Assembly: GCF_030643825.1 (NCBI RefSeq)
Contig: NZ_CP101717.1
Location: forward strand, 3,059,673 to 3,123,672
DNA length: 64,000 bases
Origin: Salinispirillum sp. LH 10-3-1
GTDB taxonomy: Bacteria > Pseudomonadota > Gammaproteobacteria > Pseudomonadales > Natronospirillaceae
Direction of reading: 5' to 3'
Made by a program: the position numbers and the translations under genes
Part shown: piece by piece, positions 7,377-15,806 of the stretch
How positions within the stretch are numbered: the stretch's first letter is position 1
How the letters are laid out: each line of letters starts with the position of its first letter
Notes under the pieces: model-generated
Told to the model about the DNA's origin: nothing
Databases searched by the model: none
Seen by the model: only the letters and a program-made list of their open reading frames with translations

Positions 7377-8663
7377 ATGGCCGTTAAACAACTTCACGAA
7401 CCTAAGCCGAGACCTCCCCTCATGAGCTTTGCCCGCGAAAAATCCAACGTCGGCTTACTGGTCGGCAGCCAAATTTTGTTTTTGATCACCTCCATTACCG
7501 TTATGACCCTCAGCGGTGTGGTCGGTTTGCATCTGGCGCCAACCCCTGCGCTGGCGACCTTGCCCGTCACCGGCATGATGCTGGGTGCGTTGGTGTTTAC
7601 TCTACCGGCTTCTCTATTGATGAAGCACATTGGGCGGCGCGTGGGTTTTCTAATCGGAGCCAGTGTTGGCGGTATTGGCGGTGGTGTGGTGAGCGTTGCG
7701 GGCGTGGTCGCCGGGTCTTTTTGGTTGTTCTTTGTCGGTAGCCTGCTGTTTGGTTTGTACCAAGGGTTTGCCACCTACTATCGCTTTGCGGCGGCCGAGG
7801 TAGCCAGTGATACTTTTAAGCCACGCGCCTTGTCGTTGGTGATGGCTGGCGGCGTATTTGCCGCCTTTTTAGGCCCTTGGAATGCCAGCCATTCGCACGG
7901 GTTGGTCAGCCACGCGATGCATGACGCAGGTGATATGGGGATGGCGCACCAACTGGCGGAAGCGACCAACGCCGGGCCCTACTTGATGTTGGCATTATTG
8001 GCCGGTTTGGCAGTGATTCTGCTGTCGTTTTTACGCGTACCGCAAGTCATCGAAGATGCTGCACACGGTGCCGCGCGATCCTTCAGCGAAATTTCCCAAC
8101 AAGTCGTATTTCGCGTCGCCTTGTTGTGCAGTGTCGTCGGCTACAGCGTGATGGTACTGGTGATGACGGCAACACCGCTGGCAATGACCGCGCAAGGGTT
8201 TTCAATGAATCACATTGCAACTGTGATGCAGTGGCATGTGCTGGGGATGTTCGCGCCATCGTTTTTTACCGGCTCGCTGATCGTGCGCTTTGGCGTATAC
8301 CGTATTTTGCTGACCGGCAGCCTAGCCCTGTTGTTGGCGTTCGCCACGGCGTTGACCGGCACCACGTTCGGGCACTTTTTAGTGGCCTTGATACTGCTCG
8401 GCATCGGCTGGAACTTCTTATTCATCGGTGGCAGCAATCTGCTGACCCAAGCGCATACCCCGGCCGAGCGCGGTACGGTGCAAGGCGTGAATGACTTTCT
8501 GATTTTCGCCTTAGTGGCGCTGAGTTCGTTGCTGTCCGGTGTGTTGTTCTATGCCGTTGGCTGGAGTGGCATTCAGTGGTTGATGCTGCCGTTGGCAGGT
8601 GTAACGGGCGTGCTTGTGTGGTGGTATCAGCGAGCGAGAAAAGCTGAAAGTGTGGCTGCATGA
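7377..8663 (+). CDS. MFS transporter with His/Met-rich loop
   Basis: A 428-residue twelve-helix MFS carrier. The loop 2-3 signature is LLMKHIGRRVGFLIG and a family-typical YYRFAAAEVASDTFKPRALSLVMAGG block follows. Relatives usually continue with GPELA-W-RD; here that segment is replaced by residues 168-195, which hold five histidines and several Met and Asp residues (SHSHGLVSHAMHDAGDMGMAH), a possible metal-binding loop. The ATG at 7377 has only a weak GCGGA site; a second in-frame ATG at 7422 is an alternative. Substrate unknown. The next rightward gene is beyond a convergent gene and repeat A. Confidence 0.85.
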   Translation: MAVKQLHEPKPRPPLMSFAREKSNVGLLVGSQILFLITSITVMTLSGVVGLHLAPTPALATLPVTGMMLGALVFTLPASLLMKHIGRRVGFLIGASVGGIGGGVVSVAGVVAGSFWLFFVGSLLFGLYQGFATYYRFAAAEVASDTFKPRALSLVMAGGVFAAFLGPWNASHSHGLVSHAMHDAGDMGMAHQLAEATNAGPYLMLALLAGLAVILLSFLRVPQVIEDAAHGAARSFSEISQQVVFRVALLCSVVGYSVMVLVMTATPLAMTAQGFSMNHIATVMQWHVLGMFAPSFFTGSLIVRFGVYRILLTGSLALLLAFATALTGTTFGHFLVALILLGIGWNFLFIGGSNLLTQAHTPAERGTVQGVNDFLIFALVALSSLLSGVLFYAVGWSGIQWLMLPLAGVTGVLVWWYQRARKAESVAA

Positions 8664-8693
8664 TCCGATACTGGTATGATCGGGAGCTAGGAT

Positions 8694-8774
8694 CTTGGAG
8701 GCTAGGACGTGTGCCTACAGCGCTCCACGGCAGGCCGAGAGTCGCGCTTTAAGGCACACGCCCTAGCCTCCAAG
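8694..8774 (+). repeat. Hairpin repeat family, copy A
   Basis: A 23-bp inverted repeat (8694-8716 with 8752-8774, one mismatch) encloses a 35-nt loop containing the family core CGCTCCACGGCAGGCCGAGA. Inside the loop AGCGC pairs with GCGCT. It lies between the convergent MFS and persulfide dioxygenase genes. This copy lacks the CTCTCGG / CCTGCGC flanks seen in copies B2, C, D and F. Confidence 0.85.
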
Positions 8775-8799
8775 ACAAGCCAATGAAATGGGGCTGCAG

Positions 8800-9849
8800 C
8801 TATACCGCGGCCACCTGTTCATGCCAGCGCAGCATACCACCACGCACATTGGCGACGCGGTCGTGTTTTGCTTCTTTCAAGATGCTCACGGCCATGGCCG
8901 AGCGGCGACCGGAACGACACAACGCCACGACCGGTTTGTCGCTGGGCACTTCCGCCACACGGTCACGCAACTGCCCCAAAGGAATGGTAATGGCGCCTTC
9001 TACCCGCTCGCCATCGACCAATTCATCCGGCTCGCGAACGTCTAACAAGGTCACGTCCTGACGATGACGCACCACCCACTCGGGTTCGACTTCAGGCACA
9101 CCGCTGAAGGTGATGCGCAGCTCGGCCCAATCGGGTTCGGCGGGTAATTGGCCATCTTCCGGCATGCCGGAGCGCAAGTTCGCCGGTAGAGCTTCGGCAA
9201 TCTTCTTCGGATGGGGCAGTTTCATCGCGTCCATATAGCCCACAAAATCGGCTTCAACTGCCCCGCCACCGGCGCGCGCATTAAAGGCTTTCTCTTCCGC
9301 CACCGTCGACACCGTGCGGCCTTGGTAATCGTGCGCGGGGTAGATTTTGCAGTCGTCCGGCAGGCTAAAAATTTGTTCGGTAATGGACTTAAACAGCGTG
9401 GCGGCATTGCCTTGCTGGAAGTCGCTTCTGCCACAGCCTCGAATCAATACGGCATCGCCCGTGAACACCATGCTGTGATCAGTCAGCACGTAACTTAAGC
9501 ACCCAGCGGTATGTCCCGGGGTCGCCCGCACTTCCAAAACCACACCGGACACGTCCACTCGGTCACCGTGGTGTAAGGGAATATCGACCTGCGCGGCATT
9601 GTTCACCGCAGCGTTGGCGATCTGCGCGCCGGTTTTCTGCTTCAATAGCCAAGCAGCTGTTACGTGGTCGGCGTGCACATGAGTATCGAGAATCAACTTG
9701 AGGGACAGGCCCAGCTCGTCCAACAAGGAGAGATCACGCTGTGCTTGCTCAAAGACGGGGTCGATGATGATGGCTTCGTGACTCTGTTCGTCGGCGAGTA
9801 AATAGGTGTACGTTGACGAGGTTGCATCATAGAGCTGACGAAAGATCAT
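8800..9849 (-). CDS. Persulfide dioxygenase-rhodanese fusion (ETHE1-like / CstB-like)
   Basis: A 349-residue two-domain enzyme. Residues 1-230 are a metallo-beta-lactamase fold of the ETHE1 type with THVHADH (His57, His59, Asp61, His62), His113, Asp132 and His173; residues 255-349 are a rhodanese domain with active-site Cys311 in CRSGRRS. Such fusions oxidise glutathione persulfide to sulfite and pass sulfane sulfur through the rhodanese cysteine, so it should detoxify or use sulfide in the cytoplasm. It is monocistronic, with a TTAGA-TCTTA dyad just before it and a hairpin repeat after it. The substrate preference between glutathione persulfide and thiosulfate cannot be read. Confidence 0.9.
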   Translation of the reverse strand: MIFRQLYDATSSTYTYLLADEQSHEAIIIDPVFEQAQRDLSLLDELGLSLKLILDTHVHADHVTAAWLLKQKTGAQIANAAVNNAAQVDIPLHHGDRVDVSGVVLEVRATPGHTAGCLSYVLTDHSMVFTGDAVLIRGCGRSDFQQGNAATLFKSITEQIFSLPDDCKIYPAHDYQGRTVSTVAEEKAFNARAGGGAVEADFVGYMDAMKLPHPKKIAEALPANLRSGMPEDGQLPAEPDWAELRITFSGVPEVEPEWVVRHRQDVTLLDVREPDELVDGERVEGAITIPLGQLRDRVAEVPSDKPVVALCRSGRRSAMAVSILKEAKHDRVANVRGGMLRWHEQVAAV

Positions 9850-9866
9850 ATTAAGATCCTCTTTAC

Positions 9867-9890
9867 ATTATTAAGATATTTCTAATATAA
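9867..9890. promoter_or_regulatory. Candidate operator of the persulfide dioxygenase gene
   Basis: TTAAGATATTTCTAA, an imperfect TTA-AGA / TCT-AA dyad, lies 18-41 bp before the start codon. On the minus strand it reads ATATTAGAAATATCTTA and closely matches the site at 7251-7280. Persulfide-responsive ArsR-type regulators (BigR / SqrR / YgaV group) use AT-rich sites at such genes; assignment to them is inference. Confidence 0.4.
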
Positions 9891-9958
9891 CAGCTTTTCT
9901 TCTATTTGCAAGTAACCAACCTGCACACTCAATGCGCTCATCTGTGTTTACAACTGGC

Positions 9959-9987
9959 CTGACGCCGCGCACGCAACTGGCTATAAT
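9959..9987 (+). promoter_or_regulatory. Sigma-70 promoter of bioMNY
   Basis: A perfect -10 TATAAT (9982-9987) is preceded at 17 bp by CTGACG (9959-9964), a four-of-six -35 match. It lies 34 bp before bioM. Confidence 0.6.
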
Positions 9988-10020
9988 TCTCGCCCTTCTT
10001 AATAATGAGACACCGACCCG

Positions 10021-10764
10021 ATGCCAACCGACACCGTTTTGACGTCACCCAACACGACACCCAATGTGTCTACAGGTGTATCTCTGTCTGGCGTGTCCTT
10101 AAAGCGCGAAGGCAAAACCGTGTTAAAGGATATTACGCTGGCGCTTGCGGAGCCACGTATTGGTCTGGTGGGGCATAACGGTTCGGGCAAGAGTTCGTTG
10201 GTTCGTCTGCTGAACGGCCTCCTGCAAACAGATGCGGGCAGCATAGAGGTACATGGCGTGAGCCCCAAGCAGGGACCAGAAAAGATGTCCGCCCATGTCG
10301 GTTTTATTTTTCAGAACCCCGACCATCAGTTAATTTTCCCAACGGTGTTGGAAGAGCTGGCGTTTGGACTGCGTAATCAAGGGCATTCGCGCCAAGAGGC
10401 AGAGCTGCTGAGCTTCGATTTTCTGGATCGCTACGATCGCGCCGAATGGGCAGAACGCCCGGTTCATTCTCTGTCGGACGGGCAAAAGCAGTTGGTATGC
10501 ATTTTTGCTGTACTGCTCCTACAGCCCAAGCTGCTGATTCTCGACGAACCCTTTTCGGCGCTCGACTTGCCCACGCGCTACCAACTGCTCGATTTGCTGG
10601 CGAGCCTGCCGCAACAAGTCATCATGATCAGCCATGAGCTGGAAACCTTTTCTGACTTCGACCGGATTTTGTGGCTAGACCATGGCAGCGTGCGCATGGA
10701 CGATACGCCACCAACGGTGCTGGCCGCCTATCAAGCCCACGCCCGGGCAGCCAGCAACCGATGA
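10021..10764 (+). CDS. bioM: Biotin ECF transporter ATPase BioM
   Basis: A 247-residue ABC ATPase of the energy-coupling factor class. Walker A is GHNGSGKSS (about 49-57), the Q-loop region FIFQNPDHQLIFPTV is typical of ECF A-components, the signature is LSDGQ instead of LSGGQ, and Walker B is LLILDEPFS. With BioN and BioY downstream it forms the biotin importer of the inner membrane. Its TGA overlaps the ATG of bioN, so translation is coupled. The N-terminal 20 residues are T/S/P-rich and may be dispensable. Confidence 0.93.
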   Translation: MPTDTVLTSPNTTPNVSTGVSLSGVSLKREGKTVLKDITLALAEPRIGLVGHNGSGKSSLVRLLNGLLQTDAGSIEVHGVSPKQGPEKMSAHVGFIFQNPDHQLIFPTVLEELAFGLRNQGHSRQEAELLSFDFLDRYDRAEWAERPVHSLSDGQKQLVCIFAVLLLQPKLLILDEPFSALDLPTRYQLLDLLASLPQQVIMISHELETFSDFDRILWLDHGSVRMDDTPPTVLAAYQAHARAASNR

Positions 10765-11435
10765 TCAGCCTCTATTTGGCCCAACGCAGTTGGCTGCATC
10801 AGGTACCCGCCGGTATTAAGTTGCTGGCGCTGGCCGTGGTCAGCGTGGCGCTGTTTCCGGTCACGGAATTGTGGCTGATGGGATTCGCCTTGGTAGTGAC
10901 GTTCGCACTGTATGCCAGTACTGGCCGCGAGGCCCTTAAGCAACTGCGTTTATTGAAGCCGCTGTTGCCTTTGTTCGTGCTGATCTTTCTGTTGCAGTGG
11001 TGGTCCATTGGGTGGGTCGGCGGCTTACTCTTGGTACTGCGCATGGGGACGCTGATACTGCTGGCTAACCTGGTCACCCTGACCACGCGCATGGACGACA
11101 TGATGGCCGCATTGCGCCCACTGTTTTGGCCGCTGCAATTGTTAGGTGTGCAACCGGCGCGCATTGCCTTTGCCGTGGCGCTGCTGATTCGTTTTGTGCC
11201 GGTTTTGATGGCGGTGGTGCATAGCCTGCTCGACGCGTGGCGCGCTCGAGGTGGTGGCAAGCACGTATGGAAACTCGCAGTACCACTGACCATTCAAGCC
11301 ATTCGGATGTCTGATCATGTGGCGGAAGCCATTGCGGCGCGTGGCGGTATCAGTCCCGCGCCACCGAACCCAACACAAGCCAGAAAAACCTCAACCGTAT
11401 TAACCACCTCCACAGGAGACACACATGAAAGATAA
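10761..11435 (+). CDS. bioN: Biotin ECF transporter transmembrane protein BioN
   Basis: A 224-residue T-component of the ECF biotin importer. I use the ATG at 10761 (MISLYLAQRSWLH), which overlaps the bioM stop as ATGA; it is the natural coupled start, and a longer in-frame reading would run into bioM. Several hydrophobic helices are followed by the cytoplasmic coupling helices with the A-R-G motifs (DAWRARGGGK, about 155-164, and EAIAARGG, about 192-199) that dock on the ATPase. Its last 11 bp overlap bioY. Confidence 0.93.
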   Translation: MISLYLAQRSWLHQVPAGIKLLALAVVSVALFPVTELWLMGFALVVTFALYASTGREALKQLRLLKPLLPLFVLIFLLQWWSIGWVGGLLLVLRMGTLILLANLVTLTTRMDDMMAALRPLFWPLQLLGVQPARIAFAVALLIRFVPVLMAVVHSLLDAWRARGGGKHVWKLAVPLTIQAIRMSDHVAEAIAARGGISPAPPNPTQARKTSTVLTTSTGDTHER

Positions 11436-11985
11436 GATTTTGGTGCAGATTGCACTGTACGCTGCACTGATCGCGGCTCTTGGTTTTATTCCCCCCGTGC
11501 CCTTTGTTACCGGCATTCCCATCACCGCGCAAACACTAGGCGTGATGCTGGCCGGTGTGATGCTCGGCCCTTGGCGCGGTGCAGCGGCCATGCTGCTGTT
11601 CATCTTTGTGGTCGCGCTGGGTGCGCCGCTGTTGTCTGGTGGCCGTGGTGGTTTGGGCGTGTTTGTCAGCCCCACTGCTGGCTTCGCCATTGGTTTTCCG
11701 TTCGCGGCATTTGCCACCGGCTACATGGCATTGTGGTTACGTCGTTTGCCGACTTTCCCGGCAGCGTTAATCGCCTCATTATTCGGCGGTATCGTCGTCC
11801 TTTACGTATTCGGTATTGTAGGCTTTAAGCTGGTGTCAGGACGCGAATGGTGGGATGCCACCACGGTGATGGCGGTGTTTATCCCTGGTGACTTAGTGAA
11901 AGCAGTGATTACCGGCTTGGTGGCGCAAGCCGTGGTGCGTGGTTTACCGGGTGCTGTTGCGACCCGGCCGGTAGACGCCGCCTAA
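11425..11985 (+). CDS. bioY: Biotin transporter substrate-binding subunit BioY
   Basis: A 186-residue, six-helix S-component that captures biotin. Family features are ITAQTLGVMLAG (about 33-44), LLSGGRGGLGVFVSPTAGF (about 68-86) and FIPGDLVKAVI near the C-terminus. The ATG lies inside the end of bioN after a CACAGGAGACAC ribosome-binding site. It is the last gene of bioMNY and ends 9 bp from the convergent ABC1 kinase gene. BioY alone can also import biotin in some bacteria. Confidence 0.95.
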   Translation: MKDKILVQIALYAALIAALGFIPPVPFVTGIPITAQTLGVMLAGVMLGPWRGAAAMLLFIFVVALGAPLLSGGRGGLGVFVSPTAGFAIGFPFAAFATGYMALWLRRLPTFPAALIASLFGGIVVLYVFGIVGFKLVSGREWWDATTVMAVFIPGDLVKAVITGLVAQAVVRGLPGAVATRPVDAA

Positions 11986-11994
11986 TTTTTGGCT

Positions 11995-13302
11995 CTAGTC
12001 TACCGGTAAGCAGGCTCGCACATTCACGCGGGCCTGCAGCCGCTGCGCCAACAAGAACAACCCCGCAATTTTCCGATGCAAGAACAACGACGCCACTGGC
12101 GGCGAATGCCAGTACTCCTGCTCAAAACTCAAGTCCATGCCGAGGGTGCGGATACGCTGCGCCAAATCGGAACGCCCGAAATCGTATTCGCCGTCGTGAC
12201 GTAACGGCTCGCACGCTAACTGAAACAACCGAAGCACCGCTGTCTGCTGCGCTGGAGCAATGTCTTGCGCGAAATAACCCAGTTGTCGAGCAGCACTGGC
12301 CATCTGTTCCGTATCGTTGTGCATGCCACTGTGCAACAGGTGATGATAAGCCTCACGCGCTTCCGGCGCGTATTCACGTGTCGCACCGAAGTCCAGCAAC
12401 CCTACCTGCCCGCGCTCCGGCAAATAAAGAAAGTTGGCGAAATTAGGGTCCGTTTGCACCTCGCCAAATTCAAACAGTTCGCGAAATAAGAGTGTAAACA
12501 AGCGTTGTACGACGCTATTGCGCTCCGACTGCGGTTGCGCCGTGATGCTTTCTAGCGGCGCACCGCGCAAGAAAGACATCGCCAAAATCGTATCACTGCT
12601 GAGATCTTCCTGAACCACCGACACTACCAACCCCGGATCATCTGCCAATCGGGCCGCGCAGCGTTGTTGCGCCGCCGCTTCACGACGATAGTCCGCTTCG
12701 GCGTGCAGTTGCAGCTTAGCCTCGGTCAACAGCGGTGCCAATTCGATGCTGTCTGGCAGCAAGCGCGTGACGCGCAACAAGGTGGCCAGATTGTCCACAT
12801 CACTGTCGATACTTTGTTTTACGCCGGGGTATTGCACCTTAATGGCTAACGGGGTGCCATCGAGACGTTCCGCGTAATGCACCTGCCCAATAGACGCCGC
12901 GGCCATGGGTCGTTGGTCAAAACGCCGAAAATGCGCCTGCCAGTCCGCGCCCCACGCATTTACCAAGATAGGAGACAGCTGATGCAGTGGCATGGCATCG
13001 GCCTGCGACCGCAGCCGACCGAGCAGTTCCGCTAATTCGGGAGGGAGTAGATTGCCAGCGTCCATCGATAACAACTGGCCCACTTTCATCGCCGCGCCAC
13101 GTAAGCGTGCCATGTCGTCAGCAATGCGCGTAAGGTTGCGCGGGGTCAGCATCATATCGCGTAGGGCAGGCCGCTTACCGCTGGCCAGCGTGCGTGCACC
13201 TTCGGCGACCAAACCTCCGGCCAAACCGGTCGCTAAACGACCAAACTGACCAATACGGCCAAGCCGACTGGTACGCAATGGGCTGGATTTTCCGTTGCTC
13301 AT
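11995..13302 (-). CDS. ABC1 / UbiB / COQ8-family atypical kinase
   Basis: A 435-residue member of the ABC1 atypical kinase family. The diagnostic KxGQ motif is K73-V-G-Q76 in an N-terminal helix, the alanine-rich nucleotide loop is AAAS (about 134-137) before IGQVH, and the invariant lysine is in LAIKVQYPG. The catalytic-loop-like DPNFANFLY and the DFG-like LLDFGATRE are also present. The family supports ubiquinone or other isoprenoid lipid metabolism as an ATPase. It lacks the two C-terminal membrane helices of the true UbiB, so it is more like the stand-alone soluble ABC1 proteins. It follows sseA and modF on the same strand with an 85-bp gap. Confidence 0.88.
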   Translation of the reverse strand: MSNGKSSPLRTSRLGRIGQFGRLATGLAGGLVAEGARTLASGKRPALRDMMLTPRNLTRIADDMARLRGAAMKVGQLLSMDAGNLLPPELAELLGRLRSQADAMPLHQLSPILVNAWGADWQAHFRRFDQRPMAAASIGQVHYAERLDGTPLAIKVQYPGVKQSIDSDVDNLATLLRVTRLLPDSIELAPLLTEAKLQLHAEADYRREAAAQQRCAARLADDPGLVVSVVQEDLSSDTILAMSFLRGAPLESITAQPQSERNSVVQRLFTLLFRELFEFGEVQTDPNFANFLYLPERGQVGLLDFGATREYAPEAREAYHHLLHSGMHNDTEQMASAARQLGYFAQDIAPAQQTAVLRLFQLACEPLRHDGEYDFGRSDLAQRIRTLGMDLSFEQEYWHSPPVASLFLHRKIAGLFLLAQRLQARVNVRACLPVD

Positions 13303-13387
13303 TTAATCTTCCTGGTTCCGACGAACGTTAATGTCCTTGTGCATACGTAACCCGGCACGAAATAGCCTACTTGCGCACTGGCTGCGT

Positions 13388-14266
13388 CTACGAACCCGTA
13401 GCGATGGGCCGTGCGTCGTCGTTGATCCACTCGCTCCACGAGCCTGCATACAACAGGGGTTGCGGCAAGTCAGCAAGCTGCATGGCAAGAATATTATGGC
13501 AGGCCGTAACCCCGGAACCGCAATAGCACACGGTGGTCGGCGCTTCGGTGTAGCACGTTGGGCTGGAAGCACTGGCGGGTGCCGCCAAGCCCAATTCAGC
13601 AAAGCGCGCACGCAATTCAGACGCTGAACGGAAGCGCCCATCGGCTTGCAGGTTTTGTGCAAAGTCTGCACAGACCGCACCGGGGATATGCCCTGCTTTA
13701 TGATCCAAGGGTTCGGTTTCACCGCTGAAGCGTGGCAGTGCACGCGCATCGAACAATTGATACTGCGCGGCGTCTTGCACAAGCTCGTCGGCCGTGACCA
13801 ACCAGTCGCTCGGGCAACTGACCATCAGCTCACTGGGCTGGCGTACATTCACCTGTTCATTCAATGGTAAATCTGCGGCTTGCCAGGCAGCCAGCCCACC
13901 GTCCAGCACCTGCACGCGGCTGAGTCCGGCCCAGCGCAGCATCCACCACGCTCTGGCGGCAAACATGCTGTTCGCTCCGTCATAAACCACAATATGGGTG
14001 TCGGGCGTGATACCCCAACGACGCAACGTTTGTTGCCACGCCTCTTGACTGGGCAAAGGGTGGCGACCGGTCACGCCCTGCAGCACGGGTGCGGAAAGGT
14101 CTTGATCCAAGTCGGCGTAGGCCGCACCGGGAATGTGGCCCGCACTCCATTGGTTTACACCCAATGTGGGGTCGGTGAGATCAAACCGGCAATCCAACAC
14201 CAACAGGTCTTGGGTGGTATCGTTCATCCGTTCCGCCAGCGCCAGCGGATTCAGTAACCAGGTCAT
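13388..14266 (-). CDS. sseA: 3-mercaptopyruvate sulfurtransferase
   Basis: A 292-residue tandem rhodanese. The first domain (about 10-140) is inactive, with Asp96 in VVYDGANS where a cysteine would sit; the second carries Cys249 in the loop CGSGVTA, the signature of mercaptopyruvate sulfurtransferases rather than thiosulfate rhodaneses (which have CRKGVTA-like loops). It transfers sulfur from 3-mercaptopyruvate to acceptors such as thiols or cyanide in the cytoplasm. It overlaps the end of modF by 4 bp, so the two are translationally coupled. Confidence 0.92.
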   Translation of the reverse strand: MTWLLNPLALAERMNDTTQDLLVLDCRFDLTDPTLGVNQWSAGHIPGAAYADLDQDLSAPVLQGVTGRHPLPSQEAWQQTLRRWGITPDTHIVVYDGANSMFAARAWWMLRWAGLSRVQVLDGGLAAWQAADLPLNEQVNVRQPSELMVSCPSDWLVTADELVQDAAQYQLFDARALPRFSGETEPLDHKAGHIPGAVCADFAQNLQADGRFRSASELRARFAELGLAAPASASSPTCYTEAPTTVCYCGSGVTACHNILAMQLADLPQPLLYAGSWSEWINDDARPIATGS

Positions 14267-15726
14267 CGCACAACCTCTTGCTCAATATGGTAGAGGGCCG
14301 TTTGGGTGTGATCAGGCGCAAAACGCAGATGCCGCCGGATCAGCGCGGGACTTTCATCGGCCCGATGACTGACAAACAGCAGGGTTGTCGGGCCATCTGC
14401 CAGTATACGCTCCACAGCCGCCAGCACCAGAAAGCGGTTCATGTCGTCCAGCCCTTGTGTCGGTTCGTCGAGGATCAACAGAGGAGGCTGTTTGATCAGC
14501 GCGCGGGCAATCAGCACCAGACGTTGTTCGCCCGTCGATAAATCGCGGAAGGCGTCCTTGGCGCGCGCTTCCAGCCCGAGCAAGGCTAACCATTGGTGCG
14601 CCAGCTCGGCTTCATGCTGACCGGTAGCGCTGTACACGCCGATAGAATCCGTGAGTCCGGACACCACTGCCGTGATGACGTTACCCGGCACCCGATAATC
14701 GCGGTGCAGGTGCCCTGACACATAACCCAGGTGTTTTTTGATGTCCCAGATGGTTTCGCCCTGACCACGCCGATAGCCAAACACCGTCAGGTCGTTGGCG
14801 TAACACTGTGGGTGGTCACCCGTTACCAAGCTGAGTAAGGTCGATTTGCCGCAGCCGTTGGGACCACTGACCTGCGTGTGTTCGCCCGGCAGGAGTTGCC
14901 AGTTCACGCCGTGAAACTGTACTTGGTCACCATAGGCTACCCGGCCGTTATGCAAGGCCACCAGTGGCTCGTCAGCTGGCCAGTGCGCAAGCTGGAACTC
15001 GGACTGCCGGGCGGGTAATTGCAAGGTATCGGTCTGAGTAAAGCGCAACGCCGCTTGAAAATCGGGGTGCGCTTGTAACTCGGCGGCTGGGCCCTGCAAG
15101 GTAAGGCGGCCGTGATCGAGCCACGCCAAGTGCGTGGTCCATTCAGGGATGTCCTGCTTCTGGTTCACCAACAGCATTATCCACTGCCCGGCATCGACCA
15201 GCTCTTTAAACGCAGCGCTGAGTTGCCGCGTGGACTCCACATCCAGACCTTCGTACGGTTCATCCAGAATGAGCAAGTCAGGGGCATCCAGCACGGCGCG
15301 TGCTAGCATCACTTTCCGCCCCTCGCCACTGCTGAGCAGCCGATAACCGCGCGCCAAAAGTGGCGCCATCGACAATTGTTGAACTAAGGCATCGTGTGTG
15401 TCCGACCATGGCGTGCGAACTTCCAAAAGCAAATCACGAACGCTGGTGCCGGGGTCGAGTTGGTCACTGAAGTCAGTGTCGTCGTTATACAGTTCGCGTT
15501 CGTACAAACTTTGCTGATGCTCCAAGGAGAGCCAGTGTACACGTGCCGGTAAGTGGTCGATGCGACCGCGTTCGGGCAACAGTTCTCCACACATCAGCCG
15601 GGCCAACACGCCTTTGCCGCTGCCATTTCCACCTAACAATGTCCACGTATCAGAGGGTGCAACGGTCCACTGGTCAATGGTGGTAATACCTGAGGTGACT
15701 CCCATGAAATGCATAAAATGATTCAA
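14263..15726 (-). CDS. modF: Tandem ABC ATPase ModF (PhrA)
   Basis: A 487-residue soluble protein with two ATPase domains and no membrane segment. Domain 1 has Walker A GGNGSGKG and signature LSSGEGRKV; domain 2 has GPNGCGKST and LSTGEQRLV, each followed by LLILDEP. The arrangement matches ModF/PhrA, often linked to molybdate transport operons though its exact role is unsettled. A modC tail lies at the window's left edge, 14 kb away. The Walker A of the first half ends GKGV instead of GKST, which may weaken ATP binding there. It overlaps sseA by ATGA. Confidence 0.87.
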   Translation of the reverse strand: MNHFMHFMGVTSGITTIDQWTVAPSDTWTLLGGNGSGKGVLARLMCGELLPERGRIDHLPARVHWLSLEHQQSLYERELYNDDTDFSDQLDPGTSVRDLLLEVRTPWSDTHDALVQQLSMAPLLARGYRLLSSGEGRKVMLARAVLDAPDLLILDEPYEGLDVESTRQLSAAFKELVDAGQWIMLLVNQKQDIPEWTTHLAWLDHGRLTLQGPAAELQAHPDFQAALRFTQTDTLQLPARQSEFQLAHWPADEPLVALHNGRVAYGDQVQFHGVNWQLLPGEHTQVSGPNGCGKSTLLSLVTGDHPQCYANDLTVFGYRRGQGETIWDIKKHLGYVSGHLHRDYRVPGNVITAVVSGLTDSIGVYSATGQHEAELAHQWLALLGLEARAKDAFRDLSTGEQRLVLIARALIKQPPLLILDEPTQGLDDMNRFLVLAAVERILADGPTTLLFVSHRADESPALIRRHLRFAPDHTQTALYHIEQEVVR

Positions 15727-15806
15727 CTTTTTTATGGTGAGTGAAAGACATTGTCGACGCGAAAATGGTCACGTCAAATAGAGCGCCCAGAGTTATTGAC
15801 GCTGTT

